DNA from: Bacillota bacterium
GTDB lineage: Bacteria; Bacillota; Clostridia; Oscillospirales; Acutalibacteraceae
DNA: 64,000 nucleotides
Assembly: GCA_023412715.1 (NCBI GenBank)
Contig: JAEZCC010000044.1
Coordinates: 138,024-202,023 of the forward strand
Direction: 5' to 3'
A program made the translations under genes and the position numbers. The notes beneath the pieces were generated by a model that was not told the DNA's origin, ran no database searches, and was given only the letters and a program-made list of their open reading frames with translations. Positions 7,377-15,537 of this stretch are shown here, piece by piece (the stretch's first letter is position 1; the number at the start of each line of letters is the position of its first letter).

Positions 7377-8647
7377 TGGACGAGCCTGTCGTGCTGACGG
7401 TCTCGCAGCTGAACCTGTACCTGCGGTCGCGTTTTGAAGAGGACGAGAACCTCGCCAACGTTTTTGTCGCCGGGGAAATCTCCAATTTCACGGATCATTA
7501 CCGCTCCGGCCATTTTTACTTCTCGCTCAAGGATGAGAAATGCGTCGTCCGGGCGGTCATGTTCGCGCAGTACGCAAGGCGCGTCCGCTTTCACCCGGAA
7601 GACGGCATGCAGGTCATCGTGCGGGGGCACGTTGGCGTCTACGAGGTGACCGGCCAGTATCAGCTTTACGTGGAAGATATGCAGCCCAACGGTCTTGGCG
7701 CGCTGAACCTCGCTTTCGAGCAACTGAAGGCGAAGCTCGAAAAAGAGGGCCTGTTCGCGGCTGAACGGAAGAGGCCGATCCCCCGTTTTCCCCATGCCAT
7801 CGGTGTGATTACTTCACCGACCGGCGCGGCCGTGCATGACATCCTGACGATTCTGGAACGGCGGTATCCGCTGGCGGAGGTCGTGTTCTGCCCGGTCAGG
7901 GTCCAGGGGGACGGCGCGGCGGAAGAGATTGCCGGCGCGCTGGAGCGCATGAACCGGCTTGGCAGGCCGGACGTCGTCATCGTCGGGCGCGGCGGAGGCT
8001 CCCTTGAGGATCTCTGGCCGTTCAACGAAGAGATTGTCGCGCGGGCGGTTGCCGCCTCCGCGATCCCGGTCATCTCCGCAGTCGGCCACGAAACGGATTT
8101 CACCATCTGCGACTTCGCGGCCGACCTGCGCGCGCCGACCCCTTCCGCCGCCGCGGAGCTTGCGGCGCCGGACCGGCAGGAGCTTCTGGCGGGCGTCGCG
8201 GGGCTTCGGTCGCGCCTCGGTTCCGCCGCGTCCAGCGTCGTGCAGGATGCCGAACGGCGCCTTTCCGTTCTTGCCGGCAGCAGGGCGCTGCAGAATCCGC
8301 TGAACGGCGTCGAGCTCAGAAGGGTCGGGATCGACGAAAACACGGCAAGGCTGGGCGACGCCATGCGCCGGAGCGCCGCCGGGTTCCGGCAGAGGCTTGC
8401 GGACTGCTCCGGCAGGCTTTCCGCATTAAGCCCGCTGGCCGTGCTGTCGCGCGGTTATGCGGTCCTTTACGGGGAGTCCGGCGGGTCGGTTTCCGAAGCG
8501 GCCGGGGTGCGCGAAGGGGAGAACGTCCGCGTGCGGATGCGCGACGGGGATCTTCGCTGTACGGTTATCGGAAGAGAAATGCGGCAGAATAAAGATTGGA
8601 AAGCGGGTGCAGCGCAGCATGAAGATCAGCAAAAACACAACGTTTGA
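7373..8647 (+). CDS. xseA: Exodeoxyribonuclease VII large subunit
   Basis: 424 aa. An N-terminal OB-fold (VTVSQLNLYLRSRFEEDENL...GEISNF) precedes the catalytic Exonuc_VII_L region: GVITSPTGAAVHDI, VIVGRGGGSLEDLWPFN and AVGHETDFTICDF. With XseB it forms a single-strand-specific exonuclease. GGGAGGGA lies 6-13 bases before ATG 7373. The start overlaps the end of the TsaD-like gene. Confidence 0.96.
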   Translation: MMDEPVVLTVSQLNLYLRSRFEEDENLANVFVAGEISNFTDHYRSGHFYFSLKDEKCVVRAVMFAQYARRVRFHPEDGMQVIVRGHVGVYEVTGQYQLYVEDMQPNGLGALNLAFEQLKAKLEKEGLFAAERKRPIPRFPHAIGVITSPTGAAVHDILTILERRYPLAEVVFCPVRVQGDGAAEEIAGALERMNRLGRPDVVIVGRGGGSLEDLWPFNEEIVARAVAASAIPVISAVGHETDFTICDFAADLRAPTPSAAAELAAPDRQELLAGVAGLRSRLGSAASSVVQDAERRLSVLAGSRALQNPLNGVELRRVGIDENTARLGDAMRRSAAGFRQRLADCSGRLSALSPLAVLSRGYAVLYGESGGSVSEAAGVREGENVRVRMRDGDLRCTVIGREMRQNKDWKAGAAQHEDQQKHNV

Positions 8648-8846
8648 AGAAGCCGCGCAAAGGCTGGAAGAAATCGTGGAAATCATGGAAAAGGGGGAGG
8701 AACCGCTCGAAAAATCCCTTCAGCTGTTCGAGGAAGGCTCCGCCCTTTCCGCTTTCTGTTACAAAAAGCTCTCGGAAGCGGAGCAGAAGATCCACGAAAT
8801 CTCCGAACTTGAAAAGAAGGACGGAAAACCCGATGGGAAAGATTGA
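8619..8846 (+). CDS. xseB: Exodeoxyribonuclease VII small subunit
   Basis: 75 aa, a helical hairpin with TFEEAAQRLEEIVEIMEKGE, the family signature. It begins 29 bases inside the end of xseA. Partner of XseA; no catalytic residues of its own. Confidence 0.94.
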   Translation: MKISKNTTFEEAAQRLEEIVEIMEKGEEPLEKSLQLFEEGSALSAFCYKKLSEAEQKIHEISELEKKDGKPDGKD

Positions 8847-9720
8847 GCGCGCTGATTATCTTTCCGCCGTCGAGTGTTCCCTGCGCGGCTTCGTGCCGGA
8901 AGAGGATCTGCCGCAGGCGGAGCTGTTCCGCGCCATGCGGTACAGCCTTCTTGCGGGGGGCAAGCGAATCCGCCCTGTTCTGGTACTTGAGTTCTGCGGG
9001 CTTTGCGGGGGCGACCAGGACGCGGCCCTGCCCTTTGCCTGCGCCGTCGAGATGATCCACACCTATTCCCTGATTCACGACGACCTGCCCTGTATGGACA
9101 ACGACGCCATGCGCAGGGGAAAGCCTTCCAACCATATCGTTTTCGGCGAGGCGCAGGCCCTGCTGGCCGGGGATTCCCTTCTGACCCTGGCGTTTCAGAC
9201 CATGCTGTCGCCGGAAAGCGCCGCCGCGGTCGGCCCGGGGCGCGCTGCTGCGGCTGCGGGCGAACTTGCCGCCGCAGCCGGGCCGTACGGCATGGCGGGC
9301 GGGCAGGCGATCGACCTGATGTGCGAGGGGAAAACGATCCCCATGGAGACGCTCCAGAAAATGGACGAAAACAAAACGGGGGCGCTGATCCGCGCTTCGG
9401 CAAAAATGGGCTGCCTGCTTGCGGGGGCCGGGGCGGCCGACCTCTCGGCCGCGGACCGGTACGCGGCGGCGCTCGGCTTCGCTTTCCAGATTGTCGACGA
9501 CATCCTCGACGTGGAAGGCGACTCTTCCCGCATGGGCAAGCCGGCCGGCAGCGATGCGGTAAACGGGAAGAGCACCTATGTTTCTTTGCTGGGCCTTGAA
9601 AACGCCAAACGCGCGGCCGGCGAGCTGACGCGCACCGCTGTCGGCGCGCTGGGCCGGTTCGGCCCGGAAGCGGACTACCTGCGCGGGCTGGCGGAAACGC
9701 TCGCGCGCCGCACCCATTGA
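8833..9720 (+). CDS. ispA: Farnesyl diphosphate synthase (polyprenyl synthetase family)
   Basis: 295 aa. It condenses isopentenyl and dimethylallyl/geranyl diphosphates for undecaprenyl and quinone precursors. First aspartate-rich motif DDLPCMDND near residue 81, GGKRIRP near residue 40, second motif DDILD near residue 221 and the GKSTYVSLLGLENA tail. The overlap with xseB is 14 bases. In many clostridia dxs follows directly; here dxs is 24 kb downstream in a second DNA-repair/isoprenoid cluster. Confidence 0.95.
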   Translation: MGKIERADYLSAVECSLRGFVPEEDLPQAELFRAMRYSLLAGGKRIRPVLVLEFCGLCGGDQDAALPFACAVEMIHTYSLIHDDLPCMDNDAMRRGKPSNHIVFGEAQALLAGDSLLTLAFQTMLSPESAAAVGPGRAAAAAGELAAAAGPYGMAGGQAIDLMCEGKTIPMETLQKMDENKTGALIRASAKMGCLLAGAGAADLSAADRYAAALGFAFQIVDDILDVEGDSSRMGKPAGSDAVNGKSTYVSLLGLENAKRAAGELTRTAVGALGRFGPEADYLRGLAETLARRTH

Positions 9721-9753
9721 TCTTCTGCGGCGGAACGCCCGGCCTTTGTCAAC

Positions 9754-9782
9754 TTGACAGGCCGTTCGGAATATGATAAAAT
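9754..9782 (+). promoter_or_regulatory. Promoter of the ribU riboswitch transcript
   Basis: TTGACA (9754-9759), 17-base spacer, TAAAAT (9777-9782). The predicted start point lies about 15 bases before the FMN aptamer. Confidence 0.75.
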
Positions 9783-9803
9783 AACATCAAATTATAAACA
9801 GCT

Positions 9804-9926
9804 GTCTTCGGGGCGGGGTGAAATTCCCCACCGGTGGTCATGCGGCGAAAGCCGACAAGCCCACGAGCCTTGTGCAGATTCCGGTGCGATTCCGGAGCCG
9901 ACGGTACAGTCCGGAATGAAGAAGAA
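9804..9926 (+). ncRNA. FMN riboswitch (RFN element)
   Basis: Contains the hallmark conserved blocks of the RFN aptamer in order: TCTTCGGGGCGGGGTGAAAT, CCCCACCGG, AGCCCACGAG, GATTCCGGTGC and CAGTCCGGAATG. FMN binding is expected to favour the terminator at 9951 and switch off ribU. Confidence 0.95.
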
Positions 9927-9950
9927 CGCTTTTCAACAAGCGCTTTTGAG

Positions 9951-9979
9951 CCTCGCAGAATTTCTGCGGGGCTTTTTTC
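9951..9979 (+). terminator. Terminator of the FMN riboswitch expression platform
   Basis: A 9-bp stem CCTCGCAGA/TCTGCGGGG (one G-T pair) with a 3-base loop, followed by CTTTTTT. It lies between the aptamer and the ribU ribosome site, as expected of a transcriptional off-switch. Confidence 0.88.
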
Positions 9980-10007
9980 GTGGGCAGCGGAAAAGGGGAT
10001 AGTCAAA

Positions 10008-10649
10008 GTGTCTAAAAAAGAAATCGCCGTGAAAAAAGCGGAAAAATCAGCGTTCGGCGCGCGTGAAATCACGCAGATCGGCATCCTTTCCGGCATTGCG
10101 TTCGTGCTGATGTCGGTCGAGTTCCCGCTGTGGTTCGCTCCCGGCTTTTACAAACTGGACCTCAGCGAGCTGCCCGTGCTGATCGGCGGGTTCGCCATGG
10201 GGCCTCTCGCCGGCGTGATGATCGAGATGATCAAGGTCCTGCTTTACTTTTTCATTCACGGCAGCACGACCGCCGGCGTCGGCGACCTGGCGAATTTCGT
10301 CATCGGCTGCTGCTTCATCGTCCCGGCGACGGTGATCTACCGCATGCATAAGACAAAGAGGCGCGCCATTCTCGGCCTTGCCGTCGGGACCGTCGCGATG
10401 ACGGCTGTCGGCAGCCTGATGAATGCTTTCCTGCTGCTGCCGCTGTATGCCAGCGTGTTCCACATGCCGCTGGAGGCGCTGATGGCAATGGGAACGCAGG
10501 TGAATCCGTCCATTACCGATCTGCGGTCCTTCGTGTTCTTCGCCGTCGTTCCGTTCAACCTGTTCAAAGGGACGCTCGTTTCGTGCCTGACCATCCTGAT
10601 CTATAAAAAAGTCAGCCCGATTCTGCACGGAACGTTTCGCAAAGCGTAA
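10008..10649 (+). CDS. ribU: Riboflavin ECF transporter substrate-binding subunit
   Basis: 213 aa, about six membrane helices. GILSGIAFVLMSVEFPLW and FYKLDLSELPVLIGGFAMGP match RibU S-components. It imports riboflavin with a shared EcfA-EcfA'-EcfT module located elsewhere. I chose GTG 10008 (AAAGGGGA upstream) because the longer open frame runs through the riboswitch. Control by FMN is supported by the RFN element directly upstream. Confidence 0.93.
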   Translation: MSKKEIAVKKAEKSAFGAREITQIGILSGIAFVLMSVEFPLWFAPGFYKLDLSELPVLIGGFAMGPLAGVMIEMIKVLLYFFIHGSTTAGVGDLANFVIGCCFIVPATVIYRMHKTKRRAILGLAVGTVAMTAVGSLMNAFLLLPLYASVFHMPLEALMAMGTQVNPSITDLRSFVFFAVVPFNLFKGTLVSCLTILIYKKVSPILHGTFRKA

Positions 10650-10690
10650 GTCCGCCTTTCTGCGTTTTGACATTTCCGGGTTTTTGTTGG

Positions 10691-10719
10691 TTTACAAACG
10701 AGAAACGGCGTGATATACT
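10691..10719 (+). promoter_or_regulatory. Promoter of the metK riboswitch transcript
   Basis: TTTACA (10691-10696), 17-base spacer, TATACT (10714-10719), just upstream of the SAM-I aptamer. Confidence 0.75.
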
Positions 10720-10740
10720 GAATCCCGAAAAGTGAATATG

Positions 10741-10839
10741 CCCTTATCAAGAGTGACGGAGGGAACAGGCCCTTTGATGTCCGGCAACCTGCCTTGTTGG
10801 CAAGGTGCCAAATCCTGCGGGAAACCGATAGATGAGGTT
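10741..10839 (+). ncRNA. SAM-I riboswitch (S-box)
   Basis: Shows the S-box consensus in order: CTTATCAAGAG, GACGGAGGGA, GGCCCTTTGATGTCCGGCAA, CAAGGTGCCAAATCCTGC and GATAGATGAG. SAM binding should stabilise the anti-antiterminator and permit the terminator at 10851, giving feedback on SAM synthetase. Confidence 0.96.
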
Positions 10840-10850
10840 ACGTGTGCTGT

Positions 10851-10882
10851 ATACCGTTCGGTTTTTCCGGACGGTATTTTTT
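10851..10882 (+). terminator. Terminator of the SAM-I riboswitch
   Basis: An 11-bp stem ATACCGTTCGG/CCGGACGGTAT with one G-T pair and a T-rich loop, followed by TTTTTTAT. It lies 38 bases before the metK start. Confidence 0.92.
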
Positions 10883-10919
10883 ATATCTCACAGCCAGAAA
10901 TCATAGGAGGTTCAAACAT

Positions 10920-12107
10920 ATGTCAAAACATCTTTTTACGTCGGAGTCGGTCACGGAAGGCCATCCGGACAAAGTCTGCGACCAGATTGCCGACGCCGTA
11001 CTGGACTCGATTCTTGCGGAAGATCCGGAAGCGCATGTCGCCTGCGAGGTCACGGCGACGACGGGCATCATCCATGTGATGGGTGAAATTTCGACCAGGT
11101 GCTATGTCGACATCGCTTCGATCGCCCGGGAAGTGATTAAGGACATCGGGTACGATAACCCGGAATGCGGCTTTGACGGCAACACCTGCGGGGTCCTGAC
11201 ATCCATCGATATTCAGTCGCCCGACATCGCGATGGGCGTCAACCAGTCTTACGAGGCGCAGAACGGCGCCGCCGCGGACCGCGACGATTTTCTCGGCGCC
11301 GGGGACCAGGGCATTATGTTCGGCTACGCCTGCGACGAGACGCCGGAGCTGATGCCCCTTGCGGTGTCTTTGGCTCATCGGCTTTCCAAACGCCTCAGCG
11401 CGGTCCGCAAAGACGGCACGCTCTCTTACCTGCGGCCCGACGGCAAGACCCAGGTGACGGTTGAGTACGACGGCGACACGCCCGTGCGCGTGGATACGGT
11501 GGTCGTTTCCGCCCAGCATTCACCGGACGTCACGCTGGAACAGATCCGGAAGGACATCAAAGAGCACGTGATTTTCCCCGTGATTCCTTCCAAGTGGCTC
11601 GACGGCGGGACCAAATATTACATCAATCCGACCGGGCGGTTTGTCATCGGCGGACCGGTGGGCGACAGCGGGCTGACCGGCAGGAAGATCATTGTGGATA
11701 CATACGGCGGCTACGGAAGGCACGGCGGCGGTTCTTTTTCCGGGAAAGACCCCACCAAGGTCGACCGTTCCGCCAGCTACGCGGCCCGTTATGTCGCGAA
11801 GAACATCGTCGCCGCCGGGCTTGCCGGAAGATGTGAGATTCAGCTCGCTTACGCCATCGGCGTCGCAAGGCCGGTCTCCGTCGCGGTCGACACGTTCGGA
11901 ACGTCGCAGCACAGCGGGGAAGAGCTGGCCGACGCGGTTACGAAGGTGTTCGATCTGCGCCCGGCCGCCATTATCCGCGACCTCGATCTGCGCAGGCCAA
12001 TCTACAGGGCGATTTCGAATTACGGCCATATGGGGCGCGAGGACCTGAACGTTCCGTGGGAAAAGCGCGACCGGGTTGACGCCCTAAAGGCTGCGCTCCG
12101 CAAATAA
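10920..12107 (+). CDS. metK: S-adenosylmethionine synthetase
   Basis: 395 aa. It converts methionine and ATP to SAM. Signature elements: TSESVTEGHPDKVCDQIAD at the N-terminus, GAGDQGIMFGYACDET near residue 120 and GGGSFSGKDPTKVDRSA near residue 265 (many homologues have GGGAFSGKD). TAGGAGG lies 10 bases before ATG 10920, which is the family-typical start. Expression is controlled by the SAM-I riboswitch. Confidence 0.97.
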   Translation: MSKHLFTSESVTEGHPDKVCDQIADAVLDSILAEDPEAHVACEVTATTGIIHVMGEISTRCYVDIASIAREVIKDIGYDNPECGFDGNTCGVLTSIDIQSPDIAMGVNQSYEAQNGAAADRDDFLGAGDQGIMFGYACDETPELMPLAVSLAHRLSKRLSAVRKDGTLSYLRPDGKTQVTVEYDGDTPVRVDTVVVSAQHSPDVTLEQIRKDIKEHVIFPVIPSKWLDGGTKYYINPTGRFVIGGPVGDSGLTGRKIIVDTYGGYGRHGGGSFSGKDPTKVDRSASYAARYVAKNIVAAGLAGRCEIQLAYAIGVARPVSVAVDTFGTSQHSGEELADAVTKVFDLRPAAIIRDLDLRRPIYRAISNYGHMGREDLNVPWEKRDRVDALKAALRK

Positions 12108-12120
12108 TTCATAATTGTCA

Positions 12121-12162
12121 AAAAATCACTCCTTCACATAAACTGTGCAAGGGGTGATTTTT
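12121..12162 (+). terminator. Terminator-like hairpin overlapping the next gene's ribosome site
   Basis: A 14-bp stem (12121-12134 with 12149-12162; one G-T pair) flanked by A-run and T-run, so it can act in both directions. The 3' arm contains AAGGGGTG, the ribosome site of the gene starting at 12163. Confidence 0.75.
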
Positions 12163-12510
12163 ATGGCGATGGTGCTTTTGAAGACCATGGGATTTTTTCT
12201 TGCCGTATTCGGCCTGGTTTCGCTTCTGCGGATTTTCTTTTTCTGGCTGCTGAGGACCGAGAACCCGGGAAAATTCTGCATCTTTATTGCTTTTAAAGGC
12301 CACGACGAGCAGGCCGAGGCTTCCCTGCGCAGCGCGGTGGAACGCTCGAAATGGCTGGACTACCATGCACAGGTCTTCTGCGTCGATCTCGGCATGGACG
12401 AAGAAACAAGAAAAGTCTGCGAACTGGTCTGCCGCGAAAATCGGAACCTTGTTCTGTGTACGCCGGACGAACTGCAAAATTATTGCGGGGACTGGTTTGC
12501 AAATACATAG
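12163..12510 (+). CDS. Small membrane-anchored protein of unknown function
   Basis: 115 aa. Residues 1-30 form one long hydrophobic helix (LLKTMGFFLAVFGLVSLLRI...). The soluble part (CIFIAFKGHDEQAEASLRSA and the Cys-rich ETRKVCELVCRENRNLVLCT) resembles small clostridial proteins with no assigned role; I do not recognise a catalytic motif. The start is set by AAGGGGTG at 12149-12156, buried in the metK terminator stem. Confidence 0.7.
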   Translation: MAMVLLKTMGFFLAVFGLVSLLRIFFFWLLRTENPGKFCIFIAFKGHDEQAEASLRSAVERSKWLDYHAQVFCVDLGMDEETRKVCELVCRENRNLVLCTPDELQNYCGDWFANT

Positions 12511-12525
12511 CGGATGGTTTATACT
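12497..12525 (+). promoter_or_regulatory. Promoter upstream of recD2
   Basis: TTGCAA (12497-12502), 17-base spacer, TATACT (12520-12525). The -35 lies inside the last codons of the preceding gene. Confidence 0.6.
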
Positions 12526-12566
12526 GAAACTGTATCTTCAGTATTGAAATCGACAGAGGGAACTCC

Positions 12567-14783
12567 ATGGGAAATACAGGACTTCTGGAAATGGCCGGCA
12601 CTGTGGAAGAGGTTATTTTCCGGAATGAAAAAAACGGCTATGCCGTCATTGAGCTCAACAACGGCGAAGAGCTTGTCACGGCCGTCGGCACCATGCCGTA
12701 CGTGGGGGTTGGGGAGACGCTGCACGTTTTCGGCGAGTGGGTCAGCAGTCAGAATTACGGGACCCAGTTCAAGGTGCAGGCGCTGGAGCGCTCTCAGCCG
12801 CAGGAAGCTTCTGCCATTCTGAAATACCTGTCTTCCGGGGCAATCCGCGGGATAGGCCCCGCCACCGCCCGCAGAATTGTGGAAACGTTCGGGGAGAACA
12901 CGCTGCAGGTGCTGGAAAATGAACCGGACCGGCTCTGCCAGATCAAAGGGATTACAAAAGAAAAAGCGGAGAAGATCGGCGGGGAATTCCAGCGCGTCGG
13001 CGGAATACGCGAAACCATGATGAAGCTTGGCAGATACGGCATCACGCCGCAGGAGGCCGTCCGCGTGTGGAAGGTGTTCGGCGCGCAGACTGCGGACCGG
13101 ATCCGGGAGGATCCCTACTGCCTGTGCGGGGACGGGATACAGCTCGACTTTGCGCGCGCGGACCGGATTGCGGCGTCTCTGCAGCTTGCGGCGGACAGCG
13201 ACTGCCGTCTGAGGGCGGGTCTGGTGCATGTCCTGAAGCACAACGAGGGGAACGGACATACCTGCCTGCCCGCCGACAAGCTGCTGACGGCGGCGTGCCG
13301 CATGCTCGGCGCGACGAAAGAAGACGCCGCGGCCGGGCTGGAAGAGCTGAAAGCGGACAATACCCTTGTTTCCCGCGTTTTCCGCGGCAGGGAGTTCCTT
13401 TTTACCGGGAAGCTGTACCGTTCGGAGGTCTATATCGCGGGAAGAATCCGCATGATGCTGCGCTATCCCGCGCAGTCTATCGTCGGCGTTGAGAATTATA
13501 TCTCAACCATCGAGGAAGAGCAGGGCATCCGGTACGAAGAGATGCAGAAAAGGGCCGTCCGCGAAGCCCTCTCGAAAGGCATGCTGATCCTGACGGGCGG
13601 GCCCGGCACGGGGAAAACCACTACGCTGAAGGCCATTATCCGGATTCTGGAATATAACGGCGAAAAGGTTTTTCTCGCGGCGCCGACCGGAAGGGCGGCG
13701 AAGCGGATGTCTGAGCTGACGGGGCAGGACGCGAAAACCATTCACCGCCTTCTGCAGGTGAAATGGGACGAAAACGACCGTCCCGTGTTCGAAAAGAACG
13801 AAAAGAGCCTTCTGGAATGCGACGCGCTCATCGTGGACGAGCTTTCCATGATGGACGTGGGCCTTTTCGAGGCGACGCTCCGCGCGCTTGCGCTTGGCTG
13901 CCGGCTGGTCATGGTCGGCGACTGCGATCAGCTTCCCTCCGTCGGGCCAGGCAACGTCCTCGGCGATCTCATCTTTTCCGGCCTTGTGCCGGTCGTGCAG
14001 CTCGACAGGGTCTTCCGGCAGTCCATGAGCAGCCAGATTGTGACGAACGCGCACAGAATCGTCGCGGGAGAGATGCCGGACCTGAAGGTGCGGAATTCCG
14101 ATTTTTTCTTTCTTCCCTATCGGACGCCGGACGACGTTTCCGACGTCGTCGTCGACCTTTGCGCAAGGCGCCTGCCTGAAAGCTACGGCTATTCGCCGTA
14201 CACGGACATCCAGGTCCTGGCCCCCGGCCGGAAGGGCGAGCTTGGAACGGAAGAGCTGAACCGCCGGCTGCGCCAGGCCGTCAATCCGCCGGCCGAAGAC
14301 AAGCGCGAGATCGTCGTCGCGGGGACTCTCTTCCGGGAGGGCGACAAGGTCATGCAGGTAAAAAACAACTATGGCCTTGCCTGGACAAAGGACGACGGTT
14401 CCACCGGAGAAGGCGTCTTCAACGGCGACCTTGGCACCCTGCTGAAAATCGACAAGCGGGCTTCCGCCATGACGGTGCGCATGGATGACCGCACCGTCCT
14501 CTATGAGCTGGAAACCGCGTCAGAGCTGGAACCGGCCTACGCCATGACGGTCCATAAAAGCCAGGGGAACGAATTTCCCGCCGTGGTGATTCCGGTTTTC
14601 CGCGTCGCGCCGCAGCTGTGTTACCGCAACCTGCTTTACACCGCCATTACCCGCGCAAAGGCCCTGCTGATTCTGGTCGGCAGCGCCGCCGTCGTTCGGA
14701 ACATGGTGGAAAACAATAAAAAGACCAGGCGCTACACCGGGCTTTACGATCTGCTGTCGGGAGAAGACGAAGATGGATCTTAA
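12567..14783 (+). CDS. recD2: RecD2-type 5'-3' DNA helicase
   Basis: 738 aa. The N-terminal extension (residues 1-250) carries an OB-like domain and helix-hairpin-helix segments (RGIGPATARRIVETFGENTL, KGITKEKAEKIG), which separates RecD2 from RecD of RecBCD. Helicase motifs: GGPGTGKTT near residue 345, DELSMMD, GDCDQLPSVGPG and the C-terminal AMTVHKSQGNEFP. RecD2 acts in DNA damage tolerance and mismatch repair in Firmicutes without RecBC. It overlaps the comFC-like gene by 11 bases. Confidence 0.95.
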   Translation: MGNTGLLEMAGTVEEVIFRNEKNGYAVIELNNGEELVTAVGTMPYVGVGETLHVFGEWVSSQNYGTQFKVQALERSQPQEASAILKYLSSGAIRGIGPATARRIVETFGENTLQVLENEPDRLCQIKGITKEKAEKIGGEFQRVGGIRETMMKLGRYGITPQEAVRVWKVFGAQTADRIREDPYCLCGDGIQLDFARADRIAASLQLAADSDCRLRAGLVHVLKHNEGNGHTCLPADKLLTAACRMLGATKEDAAAGLEELKADNTLVSRVFRGREFLFTGKLYRSEVYIAGRIRMMLRYPAQSIVGVENYISTIEEEQGIRYEEMQKRAVREALSKGMLILTGGPGTGKTTTLKAIIRILEYNGEKVFLAAPTGRAAKRMSELTGQDAKTIHRLLQVKWDENDRPVFEKNEKSLLECDALIVDELSMMDVGLFEATLRALALGCRLVMVGDCDQLPSVGPGNVLGDLIFSGLVPVVQLDRVFRQSMSSQIVTNAHRIVAGEMPDLKVRNSDFFFLPYRTPDDVSDVVVDLCARRLPESYGYSPYTDIQVLAPGRKGELGTEELNRRLRQAVNPPAEDKREIVVAGTLFREGDKVMQVKNNYGLAWTKDDGSTGEGVFNGDLGTLLKIDKRASAMTVRMDDRTVLYELETASELEPAYAMTVHKSQGNEFPAVVIPVFRVAPQLCYRNLLYTAITRAKALLILVGSAAVVRNMVENNKKTRRYTGLYDLLSGEDEDGS

Positions 14784-15441
14784 AAAAGTGGGAAATTACT
14801 GCCTGGATCTCCTTTTTCCGCCGAGGTGCGTTTTCTGCGGGCAGATCGTTGCCCCCGGCACGCAGATCTGCGGAAAATGCGCCGCGGAGGTTTCTGCGGC
14901 GGGGACTATGCACTGCATCGGGATTCCGGCGGGGGAGAGGACCGTGCCGTGCGTCTTTCTGTACGCTTACCAGGGGACGGTGAGGGACTCCATCATCCGG
15001 TACAAGTTCTTCGGGGAAAAGCAGTCCTCCGGGTTTTACGCCCGGCGGCTTGCCGGCGCGGTCGCGAAGGCAGTGCCGGCGCTGCAGGCGGATCTGGTGA
15101 CGTCGGTGCCGCTGCAGAAAGACCGCCTGAAAGAACGCGGCTACGATCAGTCCGGGCTCGTGGCGGAACAGTTCGCGCAGGCGCTCGGCCTGCCGTATGC
15201 GCGCTGCCTGCAGAAAATCCGCTCAAACCGCGTGCAGCATATGCTCAGCCTTGGGGAGCGCCGCAGCAACGTGCGGGGGGCTTATTCCCTTGCCGGCCGG
15301 GAAATGGCGGGGAAGCGCCTGTTCCTGGTCGACGATATCGTGACCTCCGGTTCGACGTTCGGGGAATGCTGCAGGCTGCTGCTTGAGGGCGGCGCGGAAA
15401 GCGTGGCGTGCGTCGCGATTGCGGCGACACCGAAGGAATAA
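14773..15441 (+). CDS. comFC: ComF family phosphoribosyltransferase-like protein
   Basis: 222 aa. N-terminal zinc-binding Cys pairs (CVFCGQ...CGKCAAE) precede a phosphoribosyltransferase domain with the PRPP loop LFLVDDIVTSGSTFGECCRLL and the ComF motif KIRSNRVQHMLSLGERRSNV. In B. subtilis ComFC is needed for DNA uptake. comFA is not adjacent, so a competence role here is inferred from family only. Translationally coupled to recD2. Confidence 0.85.
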   Translation: MDLKKVGNYCLDLLFPPRCVFCGQIVAPGTQICGKCAAEVSAAGTMHCIGIPAGERTVPCVFLYAYQGTVRDSIIRYKFFGEKQSSGFYARRLAGAVAKAVPALQADLVTSVPLQKDRLKERGYDQSGLVAEQFAQALGLPYARCLQKIRSNRVQHMLSLGERRSNVRGAYSLAGREMAGKRLFLVDDIVTSGSTFGECCRLLLEGGAESVACVAIAATPKE

Positions 15442-15442
15442 G

Positions 15443-15471
15443 TTGAAAAGTCCGATCCGGTGTAATATAAT
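15443..15471 (+). promoter_or_regulatory. Promoter of mreB
   Basis: TTGAAA (15443-15448), 17-base spacer, TATAAT (15466-15471), followed by an AT-rich leader of about 60 bases. Confidence 0.75.
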
Positions 15472-15537
15472 GTTAATCATTAAAATAATATTTAAATTTA
15501 AGGGCATCAATGTATTTTGAGGAATGGATGTGGTGAA

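Noticed and set aside
9834..10007. N-terminal extension of ribU through the FMN riboswitch
   Set aside because: This segment is the aptamer and its terminator; the real start is GTG 10008.
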